Assembly (NCBI GenBank): GCA_964372865.1
Contig: CAYJRW010000005.1
Span: 1 to 29,641 of the forward strand
Reading direction: 5' to 3'
Length of the DNA stretch: 29,641 bases
Source: CAYJRW01 sp964372865
Lineage (GTDB): Bacteria > Patescibacteriota > Minisyncoccia > Minisyncoccales > 2-12-FULL-40-12
Shown: piece by piece, positions 1-6,505 of the stretch
Numbering within the stretch: position 1 is the first letter of the stretch
How the letters are laid out: every line of letters begins with the position of its first letter
Position numbers and translations under genes: made by a program
The notes under the pieces: generated by a model
What the model was told of the DNA's origin: nothing
What the model saw: only the letters and a program-made list of their open reading frames with translations
Database searches by the model: none

Positions 1-1352
1 TGAAAGGCGTTTTGTTTCCCATTTTTATAATCCTGTACCGGTTTTGGATTGTCTTTAATCACTTCTTCAACAATTCTTTTTATTTCTGCTTCGTCAGTAA
101 TCTGGCTTAATCCTTTTTCCTCAATAATGTGAGAGGGGTCCTCACCCTTTTTAAACATTTCTCCAAGAACATACTTTGCGATTTTTGAAGAAATTTGCCC
201 CTCGTAAATTAAAGTAATAAATTCGGCAAAATTTTCCGGAGTGATTAAAAAATCTTCGCTAACTACTGAAGAACCTTTCAATAACCCTTGTAAATCAGTG
301 ATGATATAATTTGAAACAAGTTTAATTAATCTAAAAAGATTTTCTCTGGGTAGATTTGGTGGCAGTTCTGATACCACTTTTTCAAAATATTCTCCTAAGT
401 CTTTGCTAAAAATAAAAACTTCAACGCTCCTTTCGTCTAACTGGTATTCTCTAGTAAATCTTTCTTTTCTTTGTTGCGGAAGTTCTGGAATTTCAGCGCG
501 GATTCCGGAAATAACTTCAGAGGTAAAATGCAAAGGCGGCAAATCGGGTTCAGGAAAATATCTGTAGTCATGCGCTTCCTCTTTTTCCCTTTGGTTGAAA
601 GTCTCCTCTTTAACATTGTCCCAGCCTCTGGTCTCTTGCAAAACTTTCTTGCCTGACCCTAAAACCTTTGTTTGTCTTTCAATTTCGTAATCAATCGCTT
701 TTTCTACCGTCCGAAAAGAATTAAGATTTTTTATTTCTACTTTTGTTCCTATCTTTTCAGTATCAGCGCTCAAACTAATATTTGCTTCAACTCGCAATTC
801 TCCCTTTTCCATATCTGCCGCGGAAACGCCCAAGTATCTCAAAATCAACTGCAGTTCTTCGGCAAAAAACCTCGCTTCTTTGGCTGAACTTATATCCGGC
901 TCCGTAACCAGTTCCATCAGGGGAATTCCAGCTCTGTTGAAATCAACCAAAGAATGGTCTTTTTCGTGAACTAACCTACCTGTGTCTTCTTCTAAATGGA
1001 CTCTTCTTATTTTTATTCTTTTACCTGAGATTTCTAAATAACCATCTTTACAAAGCGGTTTATCATACTGCGATATCTGATAACCTTTTGGCAGGTCGGG
1101 GTAAAAATAATTTTTCCTGTCAAACTTGGAGTGCTCGGGAATTTGGCAGTTCAAAGCCAAACCCGTTTTAATGGTCTTTCTAACGGCTTCTTCATTAATA
1201 ACAGGCAGAGTTCCAGGATGTCCCATACAAACCGGGCAAATGTTGACATTGGGATGCTTTTCATTAGAGTCATTCAAACACGAACAAAACATCTTGCTTC
1301 TTGTCTTCAATTCAATATGGACTTCCAAACCAATTGTCGGCTTATATATCAT
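1..1352 (-). CDS. gatB: Aspartyl/glutamyl-tRNA amidotransferase subunit B, N-terminal part (runs off the left edge)
   Basis: GatB binds misacylated Glu-tRNA(Gln) or Asp-tRNA(Asn) and activates it for amidation by GatA in the cytoplasmic GatCAB complex. Reading the minus strand from the ATG at 1352 gives an open frame beginning MIYKPTIGLEVHIELKTRSK, the standard GatB start, followed by CPVCMGHPGTLP, a Zn-site-like segment, and by HLEEDTGR and DFNRAGIPLMELVTEPD, all family signatures. About 450 codons are present; the family is usually 470-500 residues, so only the last tens of residues of the C-terminal YqeY-like domain lie outside. gatA and gatC are 11 kb away on the same strand, so the complex is encoded at split loci. 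The start is the only ATG consistent with the family; no clear Shine-Dalgarno precedes it. Confidence 0.95.
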   Translation of the reverse strand, partial: MIYKPTIGLEVHIELKTRSKMFCSCLNDSNEKHPNVNICPVCMGHPGTLPVINEEAVRKTIKTGLALNCQIPEHSKFDRKNYFYPDLPKGYQISQYDKPLCKDGYLEISGKRIKIRRVHLEEDTGRLVHEKDHSLVDFNRAGIPLMELVTEPDISSAKEARFFAEELQLILRYLGVSAADMEKGELRVEANISLSADTEKIGTKVEIKNLNSFRTVEKAIDYEIERQTKVLGSGKKVLQETRGWDNVKEETFNQREKEEAHDYRYFPEPDLPPLHFTSEVISGIRAEIPELPQQRKERFTREYQLDERSVEVFIFSKDLGEYFEKVVSELPPNLPRENLFRLIKLVSNYIITDLQGLLKGSSVVSEDFLITPENFAEFITLIYEGQISSKIAKYVLGEMFKKGEDPSHIIEEKGLSQITDEAEIKRIVEEVIKDNPKPVQDYKNGKQNAF

Positions 1353-1419
1353 AAATTTTAACCACTTTTTTTATAATAAATAATAACAAAATATAAGTAT
1401 CTAATCAAATTCAAACCTT

Positions 1420-1451
1420 ACATATTAACTTGCCATGGCTAATTTATATGT
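1420..1451. repeat. 32-bp palindromic element, copy 1 (candidate operator)
   Basis: A near-palindrome centred on GCCATGGC (1432-1439), with outer arms ACATAT (1420-1425) and ATATGT (1446-1451). It matches the element at 2061-2092 at 28 of 32 positions. It covers the -35 element and the spacer of the promoter proposed for the PaaX/Cas2-like gene, the position expected for an autoregulatory operator. The operator role is inferred. Confidence 0.75.
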
Positions 1452-1457
1452 TATTAT
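1430..1457 (+). promoter_or_regulatory. Promoter candidate of the PaaX/Cas2-like gene
   Basis: TTGCCA (1430-1435) is followed after 16 bases by TATTAT (1452-1457), with an upstream TG at 1449-1450 that makes an extended -10. Transcription would start near 1464, about 5 bases before the ATG at 1469. The -35 and spacer lie inside the palindrome. An alternative -10 (TATAAT, 1372-1377) lies farther upstream. Confidence 0.45.
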
Positions 1458-1468
1458 TAAGCTGGTAT

Positions 1469-2038
1469 ATGAAATATAAATATTACTTCAAAAAGCCGAG
1501 GTCAGAAATAGTCAAAGATATCCTGAGGTGGACTGCTACTGCTGGGTTAGTTTACATTGCTGCCAGCTCTCCTTACTTTACTATAAATTTGATGAAAGGT
1601 CTCAAAAACCGACAGAAATATAAAAAAAGAAATGTTTATGAGGCATTTCGCAGATTGCGAAGACAGGGCTGTATAAACATTGAGAAGAAAAATAGACAGA
1701 TTTATATAAGTTTAACTGAAAGGGGCAAAAAGATGGCCGGCTGGCTTCAAATAGACGCTTTAAAAATAAAAAGGCCGAAAAAATGGGACAGAAGGTGGAG
1801 GATAGTAATTTTTGACATCGCCCAGTTAAAAAGATTTTTCAGAGAAGCTTTCCGGGGCAAGTTAAAAGAATTGGGTTTTTATCCCCTGCAAAAGAGCGTA
1901 TGGATTTGTCCTTTTGATTGTCAAGATGAAATACAGATGTTAAGAGAATTTTTTGGGCTGAGTCAAAATGAGATGCGATTAATTACTGCTCAGGATATTG
2001 GACCAGATGAACATCTGAGAAAATCTTTTAAACTTTAG
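1469..2038 (+). CDS. PaaX-like / Cas2-like winged-helix protein
   Basis: Predicted protein of 189 residues. The first ~40 residues contain a basic start and a hydrophobic helix (TAGLVYIAASSPYF), followed by a winged-helix-like DNA-binding region (YEAFRRLRRQGCINIEKKNR, with a wing and LTERGKK). The C-terminal half, from WDRRWRIVIFDIAQLKR on, looks like the ferredoxin-fold domain shared by the middle domain of PaaX repressors and Cas2 (a beta strand ending in FDI, then ELGFYPLQKSVWICPFDC). Such genes are common in Patescibacteria and are often labelled Cas2 or PaaX. No CRISPR array or other cas gene is here, so a regulator is more likely. I chose ATG 1469 over TTG 1430 and ATG 1448 because the latter two lie inside the palindrome and the family usually starts with a basic segment. 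It diverges from gatB and converges with tmk. Confidence 0.75.
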   Translation: MKYKYYFKKPRSEIVKDILRWTATAGLVYIAASSPYFTINLMKGLKNRQKYKKRNVYEAFRRLRRQGCINIEKKNRQIYISLTERGKKMAGWLQIDALKIKRPKKWDRRWRIVIFDIAQLKRFFREAFRGKLKELGFYPLQKSVWICPFDCQDEIQMLREFFGLSQNEMRLITAQDIGPDEHLRKSFKL

Positions 2039-2060
2039 AGATTACCTTAACTCTAACATT

Positions 2061-2092
2061 ACATATAAAAATGCCATGGCTAAATTATATGT
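2061..2092. repeat. 32-bp palindromic element, copy 2
   Basis: Second copy of the palindrome around GCCATGGC (2073-2080), with 8-base outer arms ACATATAA and TTATATGT pairing perfectly. It sits between the 3' ends of the convergent PaaX/Cas2-like and tmk genes, 5 bases from the tmk stop codon. With copy 1 it brackets a 673-bp unit. It has no evident promoter, so it may be a second binding site, a cassette end, or a hairpin at the convergent 3' ends. Confidence 0.75.
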
Positions 2093-2097
2093 ATTGC

Positions 2098-2721
2098 TTA
2101 TTTTAAGCTATGAAGTATCTGTTTGATTTCTTCAAAAACGCGTCTGATTGGTTTTTCGCCGTCAATGGCTTTCCATTTGGCAAAAACCTGGTTTTTTATC
2201 AGCTTTTTATAAAAAGCTGCCACCTGCTTTAGAAGTTTTTTATTGGCTTCGTGCAAGTCCAGTCGCCTTTTTTCTCGGTGTTTTCTGCGAATGGAGGTTT
2301 CCGGAGAAACTTTAAGAAAAATCACTAAATCTGGTTTGAGAAGCTCAAAGATTTTTGCAGCCAAAAGGGCTTTATTTAGCGAAAAACCCTTTGCTCCCTG
2401 ATAGGCAAGGGTTGAGGTAAAGTAACGGTCAGAAATCACTATTTTGCCTTGCTTCAACCAGTTTTTAATTCTTAGTTGGTCTTTAGCAAAATCAGCCAGA
2501 TGAAGTAAAAATTGAATTTCTGTCGGCAGGTGATGCTCTTTATCAAGGTATTTATATATTAATTTGCCCATTACCCCTTTTTTATCGGGGTATAACAACT
2601 TTACAACTGATTTTTTGCGCCTCCTTAAGTAGTTAAAAAGCAATTTTGATTGCGTCTCAGTTCCCGCTCCATCAATACCTTCAAAAACAATAAACTTTCC
2701 GTGGTGATGATTTTTAGCCAT
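2098..2721 (-). CDS. tmk: Thymidylate kinase with an atypical P-loop
   Basis: dTMP kinase makes dTDP from dTMP, the step after thymidylate synthase. The 207-residue length fits the family. FIVFEGIDGAGTETQSK at residues 10-26 is the P-loop region, DRYFTSTLAYQGA (around residue 98) is the DRY motif that binds dTMP, and RRKHREKRR (around residue 145) corresponds to the basic LID. The usual P-loop reads GxDGxGKTTQ; here the invariant Lys is Thr21 and the following Thr is Glu22. The rest is well preserved, so I still call it tmk, with the catalytic consequence open. Its ATG lies one base after the stop of the dCTP-deaminase-like gene, so it is the third gene of a folA - dcd-like - tmk operon. Confidence 0.9.
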   Translation of the reverse strand: MAKNHHHGKFIVFEGIDGAGTETQSKLLFNYLRRRKKSVVKLLYPDKKGVMGKLIYKYLDKEHHLPTEIQFLLHLADFAKDQLRIKNWLKQGKIVISDRYFTSTLAYQGAKGFSLNKALLAAKIFELLKPDLVIFLKVSPETSIRRKHREKRRLDLHEANKKLLKQVAAFYKKLIKNQVFAKWKAIDGEKPIRRVFEEIKQILHSLK

Positions 2722-2722
2722 A

Positions 2723-3262
2723 CTAAACTTGTTTTTCTTTTTTTTCTGTCGTTACTCTGCCTCCTTGCCACTGGCCTCGGTAAAGATTTGACTCGCCCTC
2801 TACTTGAAAAAACATTATATGAACCACTCTTGAGCCCATTTCCAGCTCAAAAGGAACATCCCTGAAATTATAGACTCCCATTGTCAGACCGCCCTTGTAT
2901 CCTGGCGGTGTTTGCCCTCCAAAAACAAAAATGCCTGAGCGAAACAGTGTGGAGCGAGGCGTCATAATTGCCAAGAGGTCATTTGGCATATTAACACTTT
3001 CGATTGTTTTAAGCGCGTAATAAATTTTGGGTTCCAATTCCACTTTTATTACTTTCCCCTCTTGGTACTTTGTGATTAATTCCATTTCGGGTGTTTCTCT
3101 TTCATCAACTCCCAAAAATCCTTTGCCGGAAATTTTATACAGCTCCCCTATTCTCAAATCAAAACCGGCCCCTTCTGGATTTTCCAATTCTCTTTGCGAG
3201 AGATTCTCCACCAAATTCTTCTCTCTAACTAATTCTAAGAGTTTTTTAACCCCTATTATCAT
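2723..3262 (-). CDS. dCTP deaminase / dUTPase-superfamily protein with altered active site
   Basis: A 179-residue protein of the trimeric dUTPase/dCTP deaminase fold: GAGFDLRIGELYKISG (31-46) corresponds to the N-terminal SLDLHLG region, TPRSTLFRSGI (101-111) to the DGRSSLARLG nucleotide-binding loop, and TPPGYKGGLTMGVYN (118-132) to the DPGWxGxxxLEFxN strand. At the two positions that carry catalysis in Dcd, the Asp before PG is Pro119 and the Glu of the LE motif is Gly129. The Asp of the dUTPase motif is likewise not present. A canonical Dcd is encoded at 4755-5345, so this is a divergent paralogue. It overlaps the end of folA by 17 bases and abuts tmk, which argues for a role in deoxypyrimidine metabolism, perhaps with different chemistry or as a non-catalytic partner. 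Confidence 0.75.
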   Translation of the reverse strand: MIIGVKKLLELVREKNLVENLSQRELENPEGAGFDLRIGELYKISGKGFLGVDERETPEMELITKYQEGKVIKVELEPKIYYALKTIESVNMPNDLLAIMTPRSTLFRSGIFVFGGQTPPGYKGGLTMGVYNFRDVPFELEMGSRVVHIMFFQVEGESNLYRGQWQGGRVTTEKKEKQV

Positions 3263-3746
3263 TTTTTCTTTCCAAAGTTATAAAGGTGTATTTATAAGAG
3301 TTTTCTTTGTCGGTTTGGTTTTCAATTCTGTCTGTTTCTCTCCAATCTGACCAATTAAACTCCGGGAAATAAGCATCGCCTTCAAAATCAGCCTCAATTA
3401 AAGTTAGATACATTTTGTGGGCTAAGGGCAGAAATTGTCCATATACCGAAGCGCCGCCTGCAATCATTACCTCTTCAGAATCGCCTGCCGCCTTCAATGC
3501 TTCTTCAATAGAATGAACAATTATACAACCAGCAGGAGCAAAATTTTCATCAAGAGACAAAACAATATTAGTTCTACCGGGCAAGGGTTTTCCTATCGAC
3601 TCAAGGGTCCTCTGCCCCATAATTACTGGTTTTCCTAAAGTCAAATCTTTAAAGTGTTTTAAATCAGCCGGCAAGTTCCATGGTAGTTGCTTGTCCTTGC
3701 CGATAACGCGGTTTTTGGCCAAGGCCGCAATTATTGAAATTGTCAT
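3246..3746 (-). CDS. folA: Dihydrofolate reductase
   Basis: Reduces dihydrofolate to tetrahydrofolate with NADPH, regenerating the cofactor spent by ThyA. The 166-residue protein starts MTISIIAALAKNRVIGKDKQ and shows LPWNLPADLKHFK, with the acidic catalytic residue in PADL, the NADPH-binding GKPVIMGQRTLESIGKPLPG, and IAGGASVYGQF near residue 95. I chose ATG 3746 over an upstream in-frame ATG at 3794 because the latter would run through the intergenic region into thyA and adds non-family residues. The gene diverges from thyA across only 30 bases and leads the folA - dcd-like - tmk operon. A TATCAT element (3753-3758) six bases before the ATG is a weak promoter candidate that would give a nearly leaderless mRNA. 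Confidence 0.93.
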   Translation of the reverse strand: MTISIIAALAKNRVIGKDKQLPWNLPADLKHFKDLTLGKPVIMGQRTLESIGKPLPGRTNIVLSLDENFAPAGCIIVHSIEEALKAAGDSEEVMIAGGASVYGQFLPLAHKMYLTLIEADFEGDAYFPEFNWSDWRETDRIENQTDKENSYKYTFITLERKNDNRG

Positions 3747-3770
3747 AATTATATGATACTTTGTTATAAT
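3740..3770 (+). promoter_or_regulatory. thyA promoter, extended -10, leaderless start
   Basis: TTGTCA (3740-3745), a long 19-base spacer, then TGTTATAAT (3762-3770), an extended -10 with a perfect TATAAT. The usual 7-base distance puts the transcription start on the A of the thyA ATG (3777), predicting a leaderless mRNA. The divergent folA gene begins at 3746, within this promoter region. Confidence 0.6.
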
Positions 3771-3776
3771 ATCACT

Positions 3777-4745
3777 ATGCATCCTGAATATCAATATTTA
3801 AATTTGCTCAGAGATTGCCTGGAACGCGGCGTCCGCAAAGTTGACCGGGGCACTAACATTGCTCTGTACAGCTTATTTGGCGCTCAGAATCGCTATGATT
3901 TATCTGAAGGATTCCCTTTGCTGACCACAAAAAAAGTTTACTGGAAAGGGGTTTTGCATGAGCTTTATTGGTTTTTGTCTGGTAACTCAAACATCAAATA
4001 TCTTGTTGAAAACAACGTTCATATTTGGGACGACTATCCTTTTAAAATATATAAGGGCAAAGCTAAAAAAGGAATGTTTCCAGAATTATCAAAGGAAGAA
4101 TTTATTGAAAGAGTCGCAACAGATAAATCATTTGCCAAAGAACATGGAGAATTGACTCATATTTACGGCGAGATGTGGAGAAGATGGCCTACCCGTTCAC
4201 CCGAAAGAACAATTGACCAAGTAAAATGGGTTTTGCAAGAAATAAAAGACGACCCGGACGCAAAAAACCTTATTGTGAATTCGTGGAACCCGGAATACCT
4301 CTACACCATGGCAAATCCTGAAGACGCTTCCCGCTTCCCTATTTGTCACAATATGTACCAAATTTCCCAAAGAGCAGGCAAACTTTCTCTGCAGCTGTAC
4401 CAACGCACTTGCGACCTTTTCCTTGGAGTGCCTTTCAACATTGCAAGCTACGCTCTTTTAACAATAGTTCTTGCCCGCATTGCGGGATACGAGCCAGGAG
4501 AATTTATTCATACCTTTGGCGACTATCATGTGTATGAAAACCACATTGAGCAGGTCAAAGAGCAGTTAAAAAGAACGCCCAAACCCTTTCCTAAAGTTAT
4601 AATTGACAAAACTCTTAAAAACCTTGAAGATTTCAGACCAGAAATGGTTGAGCTTCAAGGATACGACCCCTACCCTGTCATTAAAGCAGAGCTAACCGTT
4701 GCCGGCGGCTTGTACGACCCTGCCACCGGCAAAATGGCAGAGTAA
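3777..4745 (+). CDS. thyA: Thymidylate synthase (folate-dependent)
   Basis: Converts dUMP to dTMP using methylene-tetrahydrofolate. The 322-residue protein shows the hallmark sites: the catalytic Cys190 in RFPICHNMYQ, the dUMP-binding segment YQRTCDLFLGVPFNIASYALL starting at 208, and GDYHVYENHIEQ near residue 247. An insertion around residues 85-130 makes it longer than the E. coli enzyme (264) and close to the ~316-residue Lactobacillus type. The start at 3777 is set by the family N-terminus (HPEYQYLNLLRDCLERG) and by the promoter directly in front of it; upstream in-frame codons would lie within the -10 region. It is the only plus-strand gene of the nucleotide cluster and converges with dcd. 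Confidence 0.96.
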   Translation: MHPEYQYLNLLRDCLERGVRKVDRGTNIALYSLFGAQNRYDLSEGFPLLTTKKVYWKGVLHELYWFLSGNSNIKYLVENNVHIWDDYPFKIYKGKAKKGMFPELSKEEFIERVATDKSFAKEHGELTHIYGEMWRRWPTRSPERTIDQVKWVLQEIKDDPDAKNLIVNSWNPEYLYTMANPEDASRFPICHNMYQISQRAGKLSLQLYQRTCDLFLGVPFNIASYALLTIVLARIAGYEPGEFIHTFGDYHVYENHIEQVKEQLKRTPKPFPKVIIDKTLKNLEDFRPEMVELQGYDPYPVIKAELTVAGGLYDPATGKMAE

Positions 4746-4770
4746 AAAAGACGCCTATCTTTGGCGTCTT
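4746..4770 (-). terminator. Intrinsic terminator for the pheS-dcd operon, shared with convergent thyA
   Basis: Perfect 8-bp stem AAGACGCC (4748-4755) / GGCGTCTT (4763-4770) with a 7-base loop. On the minus strand it is followed by a T run, so it is a good terminator for dcd; on the plus strand the downstream tract is only moderately T-rich, so it may stop thyA less well. The dcd stop codon (4755-4757) lies inside the hairpin. Confidence 0.75.
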
Positions 4771-5345
4771 CTCAATTCTTTGTTGAGTTTGCTGGCTGGC
4801 AGGATATTATTTTGGTTGGTATATTTGCGCTTTTGACTCTTATTGTAAGGTTCTGTAGTCGGACTGGAGAGTTGCTCAAAAGTGAGGGCGCAAATTCTTG
4901 TTACACCGGCATACAAAACAACAGGCATTGAACCGAGATTTCCCAACTCCATTACGGCTCGGCCACGCCAGCCAGGGTCAAATCTGGCAGATGACAAATG
5001 CACCACAACCCCTATCCTTGCCAGAGAACTTCTGCCGTCCAAGCGCGCTATTATGTCGTCTGGCAAAGAGAATTCTTCTTTTGTTGTGGCTAAGACAAAG
5101 GCCCTTGGCTGCAAAATAAAAGGAGCGTCGTCTTTTATTTTTATCTCTTCCATCAAGTCATTAAAATCAATCTTTCTTTTCAAGTCCAAATAAGGATAGT
5201 CAGAGAGCTTAAAAATTTTAAAAACATTGCCCAAGTGAAGGTCCAAAGAGCAAGGGCCTAACTGCTTTTTGAAATTGGGTTTTGGACTTACCTTAATTTT
5301 CCCCTCTTTTATATATTTTTTAATGTCTCTATTTGACAAAACCAT
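4755..5345 (-). CDS. dcd: dCTP deaminase
   Basis: Deaminates dCTP to dUTP, feeding dUMP for thymidylate synthesis. The 196-residue protein has SLDLHLGNVFKIF (33-45), DGRSSLARIGVVVH (103-116) and ARFDPGWRGRAVMELGN (120-136), with the Asp before PGW and the catalytic Glu133 intact, unlike the paralogue at 2723-3262. Whether it also hydrolyses dUTP (the bifunctional DCD-DUT form) cannot be told from sequence alone. It begins one base after the rplK stop, so it is the last gene of the pheS-pheT-gyrB-secE-nusG-rplK operon, in the place where rplA usually lies. The tail after residue ~165 is basic and low in complexity. Confidence 0.92.
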   Translation of the reverse strand: MVLSNRDIKKYIKEGKIKVSPKPNFKKQLGPCSLDLHLGNVFKIFKLSDYPYLDLKRKIDFNDLMEEIKIKDDAPFILQPRAFVLATTKEEFSLPDDIIARLDGRSSLARIGVVVHLSSARFDPGWRGRAVMELGNLGSMPVVLYAGVTRICALTFEQLSSPTTEPYNKSQKRKYTNQNNILPASKLNKELRRRQR

Positions 5346-5346
5346 A

Positions 5347-5766
5347 TTATTCGATTGTTATACCCATTTGCCTGGCTGTGCCTTCAATGATTTTTTCTGC
5401 AGCTTCAATGGTCTCTGCGTTTAAATCAGGCATTTTCTGTTCAGCTATCTTTCGCAGCTGTTCTCTGGTGATTTTTCCGACTTTTGTTTTATTGGGTGTG
5501 CCTGAGCCCTTTTCAATGGCAGCAGCTTTTTTTAGCAATTCAGACGAGGGGGGCTGTTTTAATTTTAACTCATAAGTCCTGTCTTCAAAAACCGTAATTT
5601 CAACTGGTATCACCCAACCAGTTTGGCTTTTGGTTAAATCATTGAATTTCTGGCAAAATTCGGAGAGATTCAAACCCTGGGGCGCCAAAGCAGGACCGAC
5701 AGGCGGAGCAGGAGTAGCTTGCCCAGCAGGGATTTGCAGTTTAACGATAGTTTTTACTTTTTTCAT
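5347..5766 (-). CDS. rplK: 50S ribosomal protein L11
   Basis: L11 forms the base of the GTPase-associated stalk of the 50S subunit, on 23S rRNA helices 43/44. The 139-residue protein starts MKKVKTIVKLQIPAGQATPAPPVGPALAPQGLN, trimmed here to the diagnostic part PAPPVGPALAPQGLN, the proline-rich N-terminal domain; the RNA-binding C-terminal domain includes KVGKITREQLRKIAEQK and ends GTARQMGITIE. Its ATG overlaps the nusG stop by four bases (ATGA, 5763-5766), indicating translational coupling. Downstream comes dcd, not rplA. L1 is reported missing from some Parcubacteria lineages, which would fit, but L1 could also be elsewhere in the genome. Confidence 0.97.
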   Translation of the reverse strand: MKKVKTIVKLQIPAGQATPAPPVGPALAPQGLNLSEFCQKFNDLTKSQTGWVIPVEITVFEDRTYELKLKQPPSSELLKKAAAIEKGSGTPNKTKVGKITREQLRKIAEQKMPDLNAETIEAAEKIIEGTARQMGITIE

Positions 5767-6308
5767 AATTTTTTGATTTGCAAAGAGTCCAGTTCCACCG
5801 GTGTGTCTCTGCCAAACATATTAACAAGCACTTTTACTTTTCCCCGCTCTTCATCTATTTCAGAAACCTTGCCGTCAAAATCCTTAAAGGGGCCGTCAGT
5901 AATCTTTACCAAGTCGCCAATTTTCACCTCAATTTTATACTGGGGTTCCTCAACTCCCATCATTTTTTTAAGATTTTCAATCTCATCAAAAGAAACAGGC
6001 ACGGGCGTGGTTCCAGCTCCCACAAAACCTGTCACATTGGGAGTGTTCCTGACCACATACCAAGAATCGTCGGTCACAATCATTTCTACAAGAACGTAGC
6101 CAGGATAAATTTTTTCTTCAACTACCTTTCTTTTGCCGTCTTTTATCTTAATCTTTTTTTCTTTGGGCACGAGAACATTAAAAATTTTGTCTTCCATGCC
6201 CAAACTCTCAATCCTTTGTTTCAGATTTTTGGCAACTGCGTCTTCGTATCCGGAATAAGTGTGAATTACATACCAGTTTTTTTGCTGAGGTAGTTGTTGT
6301 TTAGGCAT
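5763..6308 (-). CDS. nusG: Transcription termination/antitermination factor NusG
   Basis: NusG binds RNA polymerase as a processivity factor and links it to Rho or ribosomal S10. The 181-residue protein contains the NGN domain (NWYVIHTYSGYEDAVAKNL at residues 11-29, YPGYVLVEM, and NTPNVTGFVG, where the family usually has VRNTPGVTGFVG) and a C-terminal KOW domain (IGDLVKITDGPFKDFDGKV, around residue 130). Order secE-nusG-rplK is the conserved bacterial arrangement. secE ends three bases upstream and rplK overlaps by four. The TGA stop here supports the standard genetic code. Confidence 0.97.
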   Translation of the reverse strand: MPKQQLPQQKNWYVIHTYSGYEDAVAKNLKQRIESLGMEDKIFNVLVPKEKKIKIKDGKRKVVEEKIYPGYVLVEMIVTDDSWYVVRNTPNVTGFVGAGTTPVPVSFDEIENLKKMMGVEEPQYKIEVKIGDLVKITDGPFKDFDGKVSEIDEERGKVKVLVNMFGRDTPVELDSLQIKKL

Positions 6309-6311
6309 GAT

Positions 6312-6497
6312 TTACAATACAAATCTATTTAATAAGTAGGTAAAGACAAAATCCAAAGCTCCCAGGAAAAAGGCCACGGCAAAAGAAGCCACAATAACGA
6401 TCAGGGTATATTTTATGGTTTCCTGTCTCGTCGGCCAGTTGACTTTTTTCATTTCCACCTGAACTTCCTTAAGAAATGTAATAATTTTTTGTATCAT
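6312..6497 (-). CDS. secE: Preprotein translocase subunit SecE
   Basis: Small essential clamp subunit of the SecYEG channel in the cytoplasmic membrane. The 61-residue single-TM form has the amphipathic helix EVQVEMKKVNWPTRQETIKY (residues 11-30), with the conserved KVxWP motif, then a TM helix (about 31-57) rich in V, A and F. Size and motif match the minimal bacterial SecE. It lies directly upstream of nusG, the canonical order, and 8 bases after gyrB. Confidence 0.95.
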   Translation of the reverse strand: MIQKIITFLKEVQVEMKKVNWPTRQETIKYTLIVIVASFAVAFFLGALDFVFTYLLNRFVL

Positions 6498-6505
6498 AAA
6501 ATATT

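Noticed and set aside
1469..2038. Cas2 of a CRISPR-Cas locus
   Set aside because: The C-terminal fold resembles Cas2, but there is an N-terminal winged-helix part, no cas1 or other cas genes and no repeat-spacer array in the window. The two flanking palindromes are 600 bases apart and are not a CRISPR array.
3747..3794. Longer folA start at 3794
   Set aside because: It would extend through the thyA promoter into thyA; the family N-terminus MTISIIAALAKNRVIG fixes the start at 3746.
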